From Arvicola amphibius (lineage: Eukaryota > Chordata > Mammalia > Rodentia > Cricetidae), in assembly GCF_903992535.2 (NCBI RefSeq), contig NC_052057.2, positions 56,027,363 through 56,091,362 on the forward strand: a stretch of 64,000 nt of DNA, in the 5' to 3' direction. The notes beneath the pieces are model-generated. The model saw only the letters and a list, made by a program, of their open reading frames with translations. It searched no databases and was not told the DNA's origin. The first letter of the stretch is position 1; each line of letters begins with the position of its first letter. The position numbers and the translations under genes are program-made. Shown here piece after piece: positions 1 to 10,172 of this stretch.

Positions 1-2207
1 TTGGAGTTGATCTTGTAACCTGCCATGTTACTGAAGGAGTTTATCAGCTGTAGGAGTTCTTTGGTGGAGTTTTTGGGGTCGCTTATGTATACTATCATAT
101 CATCTGCAAATAATGAAAGTTTAACTTCTTCCTTTCCAAATTGAATCCCCTTGATTCCCTTTTGTTGTCTTATTGCTATTGCTAGAACTTCAAGCACTAT
201 ATTGAAGAGATAAGGAGAGAGTGGACAGCCTTGTCGTGTTCCTGAATTTAGTGGGATAGCCTTGAGTTTCTCTCCGTTTAATTTGATGTTAGCTGTCGGC
301 TTGCTGTAAATAGCATTTATTATATTTAGGAATGACCCTTGTATCCCTAATCTCTCCAAAACTTTTATCATAAAAGGGTGCTGAATTTTTTAAAATGCTT
401 TTTCAGCATCTAATGAGATGACCATATGGTTTTTTTACTTCAGTTTATTTATATGATGGATTACATTGATAGATTTTCGTATGTTGAACCAGCCCTGCAT
501 CTCTGGGATGAAGCCTACTTGATCGTAGTGGATAATTTTTCTAATGTGTTCTTGGATTCGGTTTGCCAGTATTTTATTGAGAATTTTTGCGTCAATGTTC
601 ATGAGTGAGATTGGCCTGTAATTCTCTTTCTTGGTTGAGTCTTTGTGTGGTTTAGGTATCAGGGTAACTGTAGCTTCATAGAAGGAATTTGGCAGTGACT
701 CTTGTGTTTCTATATTATGAAATACCTTAAGGAGTATAGGTATTAGGTCTTCTTGGAAGTTCTGGTAGAATTCCGCATTGAAACCATCTGGTCCTGGGCT
801 CTTTTTGGTAGGGAGGTTTCTGATAACAGTTTCTAATTCTTCGCGACTAACAGGACGATTTAGAGCATTTACCTGGTCCTGATTTAACTTTGGTATATGG
901 TATTTATCTAAAAAAGTGTCCATTTCTTTTAAATTTTCCAATTTTGTGGCATACAGGCTTTTGTAGTAAGATCTAATGATTCTCTGAATTTCCTCTGTGT
1001 CTGTGGTTATGTCCCCCTTTTCGTTTCTGATTTTATTAATTTGCGTGTTCTCCCTCTGCCGTTTGATTAGTTTGGCTAAGGGTTTGTCAATCTTGTTGAT
1101 TTTCTCCAAGAACCAGCTTCTTGTTTCATTGATTCTTTGGATTGTTTTCTGTGTTTCTATTTTGTTGATTTCTGCCCTCAGTTTGATTATTTCCAGTCTT
1201 CTACTTCTCCTAGGTGAGTCTGCTTCTTTTTTTTCCAGAGCTTTCAGGTGTGCTGTTAAGTCACCAATGAGTGCTTTCTCCGTTTTCTTTAAGTGGGCAC
1301 TTAGTGCTATGAACTTTCCTCTTAGCACTGCTTTCATTGTGTCCCATAAGTTTGAGTATGTTGTGTCTTTGTTTTCATTAAATTCAAGAAAGACTTTAAT
1401 TTCTTTCTTTATTTCTTCCTTGACCCAGGTGTGGGTCAGTAGTTGACTGTTCAGTTTCCATGAGTTTGTGGGCTTTCTGGGGGTAGCATTGTTGTTGAAT
1501 TCTAATTTTAATCCATGGTGATCCGATAAGACACAGGTGGTTACTAATATTTTTTTGTAACTGTGGACGTTTGCTTTGTTACCAAGTATATGGTCAATTT
1601 TCGAAAAGGTTTCATGAGCCGCAGAGAAGAAGGTATATTCTTTCCTATTTGGGTGGAATGTTCTATAGATGTCTGTTAAGTCCATTTGGTTCATTACATC
1701 CATTAAGTCTTTCAATTCTCTGTTAGGTTTCTGTCTGATTGACCTGTCCATTGGTGAGAGAGGAGTGTTGAAGTCTCCAACTATTAGTGTGTGTGGTTTG
1801 ATGGCTGCCTTGAGTTCTAGAAGTGTTTCTTTTACATAAGTGGGAGCTTTTATATTAGGGGCATAGATATTCAGGATTGAGACTTCATTCTGATGGATTT
1901 TTCCTGTTATGAGTATAAAGTGTCCCTTTCCATCTCTTCTGATTGATTTTAGTTTGAAGTCAACTTTGTTGGAAATTAGTATGGCCACACCCGCTTGTTT
2001 CTTAGGGCCATTTGCTTGATAAACCTTTTCCCAACCCTTTACTCTGAGTAGGTGTCTGTCTTTGTGGTCGAGGTGTGTTTCTTGTAAACAGCAAAATGTT
2101 GGATTCTGTTTTCGTATCCAGTCTTTTAGCCTGTGCCTTTTTATAGGTGAATTGAGTCCATTGATATTAAGTGATATTAATGACCAGTGGTTGTTAAGTT
2201 CAGTCAT
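1..2207 (-). pseudogene. L1 A ORF2 (endonuclease/reverse transcriptase), 5' part, with stops
   Basis: Minus-strand ORF2 starting at ATG 2207 (MTELNNHW). Open for 590 codons, then a stop at about 435 where the intact copies L1 B and C have a glutamate codon after INKLK. A second stop lies near 388, where TTT-GAC of the intact copies reads TTT-TAA. The open part covers the whole N-terminal APE-type endonuclease (GDFN, SDHH motifs) and the start of the reverse transcriptase (NYRPISL, GFIPEMQGW). The catalytic FADD of the reverse transcriptase lies beyond the stops, in the segment near position 100. The domain order is that of the L1 family. The product would be a truncated, inactive polymerase. 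Confidence 0.93.
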
Positions 2208-2263
2208 TTTTAGTAGTAGAGTTTGTGTGTTTCCCTTCTTCTAGTTGTGCTGGTGAAGGGTCG

Positions 2264-3355
2264 CTAGATGCCTCAGTTATTGTGGGCATTGTTGGATTCC
2301 TTGGTTTGTGATTTTTCTTCTATTACTTTCTGCAAGGCTGGATTTGTGGCTGCGTATTGTTTAAATCTGTTTTTGTCCTAGAATATCTTGTTTTCTCCAT
2401 CAATGGTGAATGCAAATTTTGCTGGGTATAATAGTCTAGGCTTGCATCCATGTTCCCTTAGTGTCTGTAGCACATCTATCCAAGCTCTTCTGGCTTTCAT
2501 GGTTTCCATTGAGAAATCAGGTGTAATTCTGATAGGTTTCCCTTTATATGTTACTTGACCTTTTTCCTTTGCAGCTCTTAATATCTGTTCTTTATTCTGT
2601 ATGTTTTGTGTTTTGATTATTATATGGCGTGGGGATGCTTTCTTTTGATCCAGTCTATTTGGTGTTCTGTAGGCTTCTTGTACCTTCATAGGAACATCCT
2701 TCTTTAGGTTGGGGAAGTTTTCTTCTATAATTTTGTTGAATATGTTTTCTGGGCCTTTGAGTTGTAATTCTTCTCCTTCTTCTACCCCAATTATTCTTAG
2801 GTTTGGTCTTTTCATGGTGTCCCAGATTTCCTGAATGTTTTGTGTTAAGAATTTGTTAGATTTGTTTAGTTCTTTAATCTGTGAGTTTATTTCTTCTATA
2901 GTATCTTCAGAGTCCGAGATTCTTTCTTCCATCTCTTGTATTCGGTTGGAAATACTTGTCTCTGAAGTTTCTGTTCGTTTACTCAGAGTTTCCATTTCCA
3001 GTCGTCCCTCAGATTGTGTTTTCTTCAATACCTCCATTTCATTTATCAGGTCTTGTACTGTTTCCCTTACCTGTTTGATTGCTTTTTCTTGTTTTTCTTG
3101 TTTTTCTTGGGTATCTTTGAGAGATTTATTTATTTCGTCTACCTTTTTGTTTGTCATCTCCATTTCTTTATGGCAGTTTTTTACCTCCTGTTTAAGGTCC
3201 TCTATTATTTTTATAAAGTACTGTTTAATGTCGGTTTCTTCTATATCTTCTGGGGTAGGGTGTTCAATTCTTGTTGTTTCGGGATGTCTGGCTTGTGGTG
3301 ATGTCATGTTGCCTTTCATGTTGTTGGAGGAGCTCCTGCATTGACGCCTGCCCAT
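2264..3355 (-). pseudogene. L1 A ORF1 (RNA-binding coiled-coil protein), premature stop
   Basis: Minus-strand ORF1 from ATG 3355 (MGRRQC), the start conserved in L1 C. It encodes the usual L1 ORF1p layout: a variable N-terminus, a long Lys/Glu-rich coiled coil, an RRM segment starting near RPNLRIIGVEE, and a C-terminal domain. A CAG-to-TAG change at 2378-2380 stops translation after DGENKIF, removing about the last 37 residues found in L1 C. The original stop region lies near 2264. ORF1p normally trimerises and binds L1 RNA. An upstream in-frame ATG at 3367 exists but is not conserved as the start. Confidence 0.92.
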
Positions 3356-3474
3356 CTCTTCCTTCAAAAGGAGCCCGGAGGCGTTTGGTGTCCTCGACCA
3401 CTCTTTGCTGTGACTGAAACTGGTTGGATCTCCCCAGTGCCAGAGGAGGACCTATTCCTTGCGTCACAATCTGA

Positions 3475-4479
3475 AGAAGCCCGCACTCCTTTGCAGGAAT
3501 CCTCAGACCTGCCTGGAGGCCAGAGTCTGACCCCTTTGGATGGATGGCCTTAGAACAGGAGCAGGACACCTGAGAACACTAGGGAAAACTTGGGAGACAC
3601 AGGGACCGGAGAACCGACACAAGCCTGCAGAGGGAAGTGGGGGTAGGGGGTCTGTGCTCTCTTCCAGGGCAGGTTGCCCCAGGGTCCGCGGTCACTCACC
3701 AGTTCAAATGGAATGTCAGGGCACAGGATCAGGGATTCCAGGCAGCCCAGGGTTGCAGCCCAGACAAAAGGGCCAAGGTGGGGGCAGGGCGGGATGGAAT
3801 ACCACACAGCGAACCTGGCAGCACAATCTGAAGGAGCCCGCACCCCTCCGCAGGAATCCTCAGACCTGCCTGGAGGCCAGAGTCTGACCCCTTTGGATGG
3901 ATGGCTTTAGAACAGGAGCAGGACACCTGAGAACACTAGGGAAAACTTGGGAGACACAGGGACCGGAGAACCGACACAAGCCTGCAGAGGGAAGTGGGGA
4001 TAGGGGGTCTGTGCTCTCTTCCAGGGCAGGTTGCCCCAGGGTCCGCGTTCACTCACCAGTTCAGATGGAATGTCAGGGCACAGGATCAGGGATTCCAGGC
4101 AGCCCAGGGTCGCAGCCCAGACAAAAGGGCCAAGGTGGGGGCAGGGCGGGATGGAATACCACACAGCGAACCTGGCAGCACAATCTGAAGGAGCCCGCAC
4201 CCCTCCGCAGGAATCCTCAGACCTGCCTGGAGGCCAGAGTCTTACCCCTTTGGATGGATGGCTTTAGAACAAGAGCAGGACACCTGAGAACACTAGGGAA
4301 AACTTGGGAGACACAGGGACCGGAGAACCGACACAAGCATGCAGAGGGAAGTGGGGGTAGGGGGTCTGTGCTCTCTTCCAGGGCAGGTTGCCCCAGGGTC
4401 CGCGTTCACTCACCAGTTCAGATGGAATGTCAGGGCACAGGATCAGGGATTCCAGGCAGCCCAGGGTCGCAGCCCAGAC
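3475..4479 (-). repeat. L1 A 5' UTR tandem monomers (357-bp unit)
   Basis: Three copies of a landmark (tttggatggatgg) lie at 3535, 3892 and 4249, giving a period of exactly 357 bp; the third unit breaks off at 4479. A related partial unit lies at 3475-3534 next to the ORF1 leader. In rodents, L1 5' UTR monomers act as promoters, so this array is the probable promoter of L1 A. It is GC-rich compared with the flanks. The units show no resemblance to the 384-bp monomers of L1 B and C, except for about 45 bp directly upstream of ORF1. Confidence 0.93.
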
Positions 4480-5098
4480 CTCATCTCCATTTCTTTATAG
4501 CAGTTTTTTACCTCCTGTTTTAGGTCCTCTATTATTTTCATAAAGTACTGTTTAAGGTCGATTTCTTCTATTTCTTCTGGGGTCGGGTGTTCAACTCTTG
4601 TTGTTTCTGGATGCCTAGATTCTGGTGATGCCATGTTGCCTTTCAGGTTGTTGCAGGAGTTCTGCATTGGCACCTGCCCATCTCTTCCTTCAATGGAGCC
4701 AGGAGAGTCTTCATGTTTTGGTCCAGTCTGCTGTGACTGACTCTCTAGGTGGATCTCCTCAGTGCAGGAGCAGGAACAGTTCCTGTTTCTCTGGATAAAA
4801 CCACTCAGTACCACCTGGATGAAACTCCTCAGCACGGAAACAGGGATACCTGGTATTCCAGGGCCACCTCAGACACTCAGGTGGATGTTGGGGCAGGTCA
4901 GGCAGGGTCAAGTGTAACAGAGAAATCCTGCAGCAGTATCTGGGGTGCGGGGCTGTCCTCTCTTCCGGGACTGTATGCCCCAGGATAGCACACACTCACC
5001 CGCCTGGATGAAACTCCTCAGCATGAAAACAGGGATATCTGGTATTCCACGGTCACCTCAGACACACGGGCAGACGTGGTGGCAGGGCAGGGCAGGGT
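4480..5098 (-). mobile_element. L1 element D: 5' UTR plus first ORF1 codons (minus strand)
   Basis: Minus-strand fragment of a second, more diverged L1. Reading leftwards it has a 5' UTR (5098-4682) with two copies of a 189-bp-spaced motif (cctggatgaaactcc at 4814 and 5003), then the first approximately 67 codons of ORF1 from ATG 4681, including HPETTRVEHPTPEEIEE and EDLKQEVKN. A one-base deletion near the start breaks the frame. The ORF1 part stops at KEMEM and joins L1 A monomer sequence at 4479/4480. The remainder is expected beyond L1 A, outside the window, if L1 A inserted into it. Confidence 0.85.
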
Positions 5099-5350
5099 CA
5101 AATAGCTCTTCCATTTCTTCAAGAGAGTTTTTAACTTCCCCTTTAAAGGTCTCCATCATTTCCATCAAGTTATGTTTAATGTCATTTTTTTCTACTTCTT
5201 CTGGGTTAGGATGATCAAGTCTTCCTGTTGTGTGACCACTGGGTTTTGGCATTACCATGTTGCTTTTTAGATTGTTGGAGGAATTCTTGCATTGGTGCCT
5301 ACCCATCTCTTTCTTTAAATACTGTAGTGGATTGATTGCCATCTCCATGA
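5099..5350 (-). mobile_element. L1 element E: first ORF1 codons of an older L1 (minus strand)
   Basis: From ATG 5306 on the minus strand this reads MGRHQCKNSSNN, then DHPNPEEVEKND and KNSLEEMEE, which is an older L1 ORF1 N-terminus. It stops at EEMEE, the homologous position at which the L1 D ORF1 fragment stops, and then joins the 5' UTR of L1 D at about 5098. A few tens of bases upstream of the ATG (to about 5350) may be its leader. No full domain remains. Confidence 0.8.
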
Positions 5351-5663
5351 GAAACCACGAAATTGATTGCTACAGTGATTATACAAATTTGTCCCACTGG
5401 TCATTCCCTTCTAGATCCATGGAGACCAATACTTGGTGGAATAAGAGATGAGACAACAGTGGCCCTGGGACCCCAGACACCCATTCCCTAAAACCTCCAA
5501 GTGGGAGAAAGGCAATGGGCATCCCTCCCCATGTGCCTTCACCATTCCTAGCAGCCAGCAGGGAGCTTGTCTGCTAGACAGCCATCTACTCCACCCCCAA
5601 TGTATCTTGCCCTGTGAACTCCATGGAGACCAATTCTTGTGGACATAAGAGTTGAAGAAAGAG

Positions 5664-6731
5664 ATGGGAAGGCACCAATGCAAGAACTCCTCCAACAACC
5701 TAAAATGCAACATTGTGCCACCAGAATCCAGTGAACACACAACAGGAAGACTTGATCATCCTAACCTAGAATATAAAGAAGAAAACTAATTTAAATGTTA
5801 CTTAATAAAAATGATGGAGACGTTTAAAGAATAAGTGAAAAACTCCCTTAAAGAAATGGAGGAGAAGACAAACAAAAAGCTGGAAATTTTAATAAATTTC
5901 TCAAAGAAAACCAAGAAAAAGCAATAAAACATTCAAAGGAAAACATTCAAGATTTGAGGATTGAAATAGAGGTAACAAAAAAAACACAAATCAAGGGAAC
6001 TCTGAAAATGGACAATATGAGTAAACAAACAGGAACTACAGACATAAATATAACCAACAGAATACAAGAGATAGAAGAAAGAATCTCAGGCACTGAAGAT
6101 TCTATTGAGGAAATAGACTCATTGGTCAAAGAAAACACTAAATCCAACAAATTCTTAACACAAAACATTCAGGAAATCTGGGACACCATGAAAAGACCAA
6201 ACCTGAGAATAATAGGTGTAGAAGAAGGAGAACTCCAGCTCAAAGGCACAGAAAATATATTAAAAAAAAGTATAGAAGAAAACTTTCCAAACCTAAAGAA
6301 GGATATCCCTATGAAGGTAGAAGAAGCTTACAGAACACCAAATGGACTGGATCAAAAAAATCTCTTACCATATAATAATCAAAACACAAAACATACAGAA
6401 CAAAGAAAGAATATTAAGAACTGCAAAAGACAAAGGTCAAGTAGCATATAAAGGATAACCTATCAGAATTTCACCTGACATCTCAATGGAAACCACAGGA
6501 GCCAGAAGGTCCTGGATAGATGTGCTGCAGACACTAAGAGACCATGGATGCAAAACCAGACTCCTGTATCCACCAAAGCTTTCATTTGCCATTGATGAAG
6601 AAAACAAGATATTCAATGACAAAAACATATTTAAACAAAAAATATTCACAAAACCAGCCTTACAGAAAGTACTAGAAAGAAAACCACAACCCACAAAAGC
6701 TAACTGTACCCACAATAACACAAGCTTCTGA
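5664..6731 (+). pseudogene. L1 F ORF1 remnant
   Basis: Begins at ATG 5664 (ATGGGAAGGCACC), homologous to the conserved ORF1 start. Frames are broken by stops and small indels in the first 300 bases. From 5954 a long stretch is open, with the coiled coil and the RPNLRIIGVEEGE segment, then another frame change near 6360. The C-terminal part (6486-6731) retains WIDVLQTLRDHGCK and ends near NNTSF. Not functional. Confidence 0.88.
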
Positions 6732-6797
6732 TAACCCCACCACCAGCAAAACCCAAAGAAGGGAACACACACAAACACTACTACTGAAAGAAAATCA

Positions 6798-8534
6798 GAG
6801 CTAACAACCACTGGTCATTAATATTGCTTAATATCAATGAACTCAATTCATCTATAAAAAGACACAGACTAAGAAAATGGATAAATAAACAGGATCCTGC
6901 TGCTTACAAGAAACACATCTCAACCTCAAAGACAGACACTACCTCAGAGTAATGGTTTGGGGAAAGGTTTTTCACCAAACAGGCCTAAAAAACTAGGAGG
7001 TGTTGCTATTCTAATAGCTAACAAAATTGATTTCAAACTAAAATCAATCAGAAGAAATGAAGAAGGACATTTTATACTAATAACAGGAACAATTCTTCAA
7101 GATGAAGTCTCATTCCTGAATATCTATGCTCCTAATTGAAGAGCACCCACATATGTAAAAGAAATATTGCTGAAACTTGAATCGCACATCAAACCCCACA
7201 TACTAATAACAGGAGATTTCAACACTCCTCTCTCAACAATACACAGGTCAAACAGACAGAAACTTAAAGGAGAAAAAAGGGAACTAACAGATGTAATGAA
7301 TCAAATGGACTTAACAAACATCTGTAGAAAATTCTACCCAAACATAAAAGAATATACCTTCTTCTCAGCTCCTCACGGAACCTTCTTTAAAATTAATCAC
7401 ATTCTTGGTAACAAAGCAAACACTCACAGATACAAAAATAATTGGAACAATCCACTGTGTTTTATCAGATCACCATGGAGTAAAGTTAGAATTCAACAAC
7501 AATACTACTCCCAGAAAGCCTACAAATTCATGGAAACTGAACAGTCAACAACTGAGCCACTCCTGGGTCAAGAAAGAAATAAAGAAAGAAATTAAAATCT
7601 TCTTTGAATTCAATGAAAATAAAGGCACAACATATCCAAACCTATGGGACACTATGAAAGCAGTGCTTAGAGGAAAGTTTGTAGCACTAATTGCCCACAT
7701 AAGGAAAATGGAGAAAGCTCACAACAATGACTTAACAGCATGCCTGAATGCTCTAGGAAAAAAAGAAGCAGACTCACCCAAAAGGAGAAGACAGGAAATA
7801 ATTAAGTTGAGTGATGAAATCAACAAAATAGAAACACAGTAAACCATACAAAGAAACATTGAAACAAAGAGCTGGTTCTTTGAGAAAATCAACAAGATTG
7901 ACAAACCCTTATCCAAACTAAATCAAAGGCAGAGAGAGAACACACAAATTAACAAAATCAGAAATGAAAAGGGGGGACATAACAATAGACACTGAGGAAA
8001 TTCAGAGAATCATTAGGTCCTACTAAAAAAATCTTTACTCCACAAACTGGAAAATGTAAAAGAAATGTGCAATTTTTTAGATAGATACCACCTACCAAAA
8101 TTAAATCAAGACCAGGTTAGCAATTTAAGTAGACCTGTAAGCCACGAGGAGATAGAAGCTGCCATCTAAAACCTCCCAAATAAAAAAGTCCAGGGCCAGA
8201 AGGTTTTAATGTTGAATTCTACCAGAACTTTCAAGAAGAGCTAATACCTATAGTCCTCAAACTATCCCACATAATAGAAACAGAAGGCTCACTGCCAACC
8301 TCTTTTTATGAAGCTACAGTTATCCTGATAACAAAACCCCACAAAGACTCAATGAAGAAGGAGAATTACAGACTAATCTCACTCATGAACATCAATGCAA
8401 AAATTCTCAATAAAATACTGGCAAACTGAATCCAAGAAAACATCAAAAAATTATCCGTTATGATCAAGTAGGCTTCATCCCAGAGATGCAGGGCTGGTTC
8501 AACATATGAAAATCTATCAATGTAATCCATCACA
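6798..8534 (+). pseudogene. L1 F ORF2 remnant (endonuclease and start of reverse transcriptase)
   Basis: Recognisable ORF2 in several frames: GVAILIANKIDFKLKSI (6957 on), GDFNTPLS (about 7217), the SDHHGVKLEFNNN segment (about 7465), and linker blocks up to 7842, then a decayed start of the reverse transcriptase to 8534. Stops and frameshifts are frequent. The FADD catalytic block and the C-terminal Cys-rich segment are absent because the element ends at 8534. Confidence 0.87.
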
Positions 8535-8649
8535 GAAATACATTGTATTTGCATCATATATGAGTTGTTTTTTGGAACATCTTCCTTTGTCACTAAAGTA
8601 CATTTTAAATTGATGGAGCTTGTTTAAAACTCAGTTTGTATATGTGTGG

Positions 8650-9655
8650 ACAGAGGTTTCTGTCCTGCCTGGTCCCACAGTCATTAAGTAAAAACAAAAC
8701 ACAGAGGCTTTTATCAATTATACACTGATTGGGCTCAGACTTATTAACTAGTCCTTACAACTTAAATTAACTTATAGTTCTTATCTACACTTAGCCATGT
8801 GGCTTGGTAGCTTATTCATTGAGGTATTCTCATACTCTTTCTTCTGCATCTAGAAGGTGACTATAGACTGGGCCCTGTTTTCTTCCCCAAATTTTCCTTG
8901 TCTAGTCACCCTACCAATACTGTCTGGCTACTGAACAATCAGTGTTTTATTAAGCCATCACAAGTTACAAAATCTTTACAGAGTACAAGAGCATTATTCT
9001 ACAATATTTCCCCAAATTTTCTTCTTTTTAGAAGAAGTGTGAGTCTATTCTCTTTTGTTTAGCTGTTTTTATAAAAAAAATCCCTAAGAACTGGTAAGCA
9101 ACACTCTAAACAGAGACAAATATCTATAATCCATTTTGGGGACTGTGGGCATGGTTTTTTAGGCTGCTTTCTGCAGATTGATGATGATAATCTTATGGGG
9201 ACTCAAAGAAAATTTAGGATTATGGCCAAGTCCTAATTGGAGTATTATGACGCTGGATCATCTCAGCAAACAGTTTTGAAGCTGTTCTTGATGTAGAACT
9301 CAGAGGAAGTTCCAACAGAAATATTCTAAAGCATTGGATCATCTAGGCCATCCATTAACATTAGAGATTTTCCAGGGGGTCTTCCTTTATTAAACCTTAT
9401 TTTTTAACTCAAAATTAATCCACAGCCTCTCATTTCCTGTGGAAACAAAACCAAAACCTGTTTTTCAAAGTAACATACCTTTTGACTTAAATTTTGAAGT
9501 CAAAGCATTTTCAAAATATACAGGTTGGATTGATCCAACAGGATTTATAATCAGTTGTCTTTTAGGAGATATTGCTCCTTCCTTGTCAGTAAAACAATGA
9601 AAAGACAACACAATAACATACAGTATCCAGATTCTCTGTGTACTTTTTATTTGTA
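8650..9655 (-). mobile_element. Old mys-like LTR element: 3' LTR and part of internal region
   Basis: 8650-9005 resembles a diverged LTR on the minus strand (compare 32580-32900). 9005-9655 matches, at low but clear similarity, the internal non-coding part of the young element at 16607-19718; for example cacaataacatacag...ccagattctctgtg near 9609 against the corresponding segment near 18340. No ORF. The right side is lost or replaced by a SINE. Family naming is tentative. Confidence 0.55.
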
Positions 9656-9689
9656 TGTGTTTTTAAACTATTTTTATTTATTTATTTAT

Positions 9690-9792
9690 TATTTTAGATT
9701 TTTGAGATAGAATTTTTCTATGTATCTTTAGCTATTCTGGAACTCACTCTGTAGAACTGCCTACCCTTGAACTCACAGAGATCAGTCTTCTA
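9690..9792 (-). repeat. B1 SINE (minus strand)
   Basis: The segment ttgagatagaatttttctatgt ... ggaactcactctgtagaac ... gaactcacagagatc is the reverse complement of the B1 (7SL-derived) right half. Diverged and without a clear poly(A) tract, though an AT-rich stretch lies on its left side at 9660-9690. Confidence 0.75.
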
Positions 9793-9809
9793 AGGAGATA
9801 TGGGTTAGT

Positions 9810-10172
9810 AGTTTATCACCTTTCGTCCCAGCCACCCAGCTAGCTTAGCCCTGAAATAATCACACAGAAACTGTATTAATTAAAATACTTCTTGGCCCAT
9901 CATTTATTCTATCTTCTTATTGGCTAACTCTTACATCTTAATTTAATCCATTTCTAGTAATCTGTGCATCACCACGAGACCATGACTTACCAGCAAAGTT
10001 TTAGCACATTTGTCTCTGGCAGCTCCATGACTTCTCTCTGACTCTGTATTCTTCCTCCCAGTATTCAGTTTAGTTTTCCCTGCCTACCTAAGTTCTGCCC
10101 TATCAACAGGCCCAAAGCAGTTTCTTTATTCATTAATGGTAATCACAGAACACAGCAGGGACTCCCACATCA
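9810..10172 (-). mobile_element. mys-like solo LTR (minus strand)
   Basis: Reverse complement runs from TGATGTGGGAGTCCC (10172) through an AATAAAG polyadenylation motif (about 10125) to gctagctgggtggctggga near 9830. It aligns with the solo LTR at 27440-27793 and the LTRs at 16607 and 19321. No matching internal region is visible at either side, and I could not define a clean target duplication. Confidence 0.75.

Larger units (their letters stand above)
1..4479 (-). mobile_element. L1 element A (minus strand, 3' part outside window)
   Basis: A LINE-1 read on the minus strand. From its 5' end it has a tandem-monomer 5' UTR (about 4479 to 3356), ORF1 (3355-2264), a short spacer, and ORF2 from 2207 running off the left edge. 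The coding part is very similar to L1 B and L1 C in this window, but the 5' UTR monomers are of an unrelated 357-bp type. At least three nonsense changes are visible (one in ORF1, two in ORF2), so it is a recent but dead copy. Its 5' end abuts a piece of another L1 ORF1 (element D). The 3' end and target duplication are outside the window. Confidence 0.95.
5405..8534 (+). mobile_element. L1 element F (plus strand, decayed, 3' end missing)
   Basis: An old plus-strand L1 in head-to-head orientation with elements A, D and E. It has a short 5' UTR with two similar units (ccatggagaccaat at about 5416 and 5622), a decayed ORF1 (5664-6731) and a decayed ORF2 (about 6800-8534). Similarity to L1 B stops abruptly at 8534 within the reverse transcriptase region, after atgtaatccatca. 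No L1 3' UTR or poly(A) follows. L1s are normally truncated at the 5' end, so the missing 3' end points to a later deletion or rearrangement. Confidence 0.9.

Noticed and set aside
997..1446. 149-codon plus-strand frame, repeated at 46504-46055 and 61944-61495 on the opposite strand
   Set aside because: It is the antisense shadow of the ORF2 linker region and appears wherever an L1 lies; low-complexity Leu/Ser/Ile composition.
3500..4480. CRISPR-like array
   Set aside because: The units are 357-bp contiguous tandem monomers without spacers, in a mammalian L1 5' UTR; the same applies to the 384-bp units at 58258-59585.
3897..4523. Plus-strand 208-codon frame across the L1 A monomers
   Set aside because: It exists because 357 bp is a multiple of three and the units are GC-rich; it runs on into unrelated antisense ORF1 sequence and has no domain.
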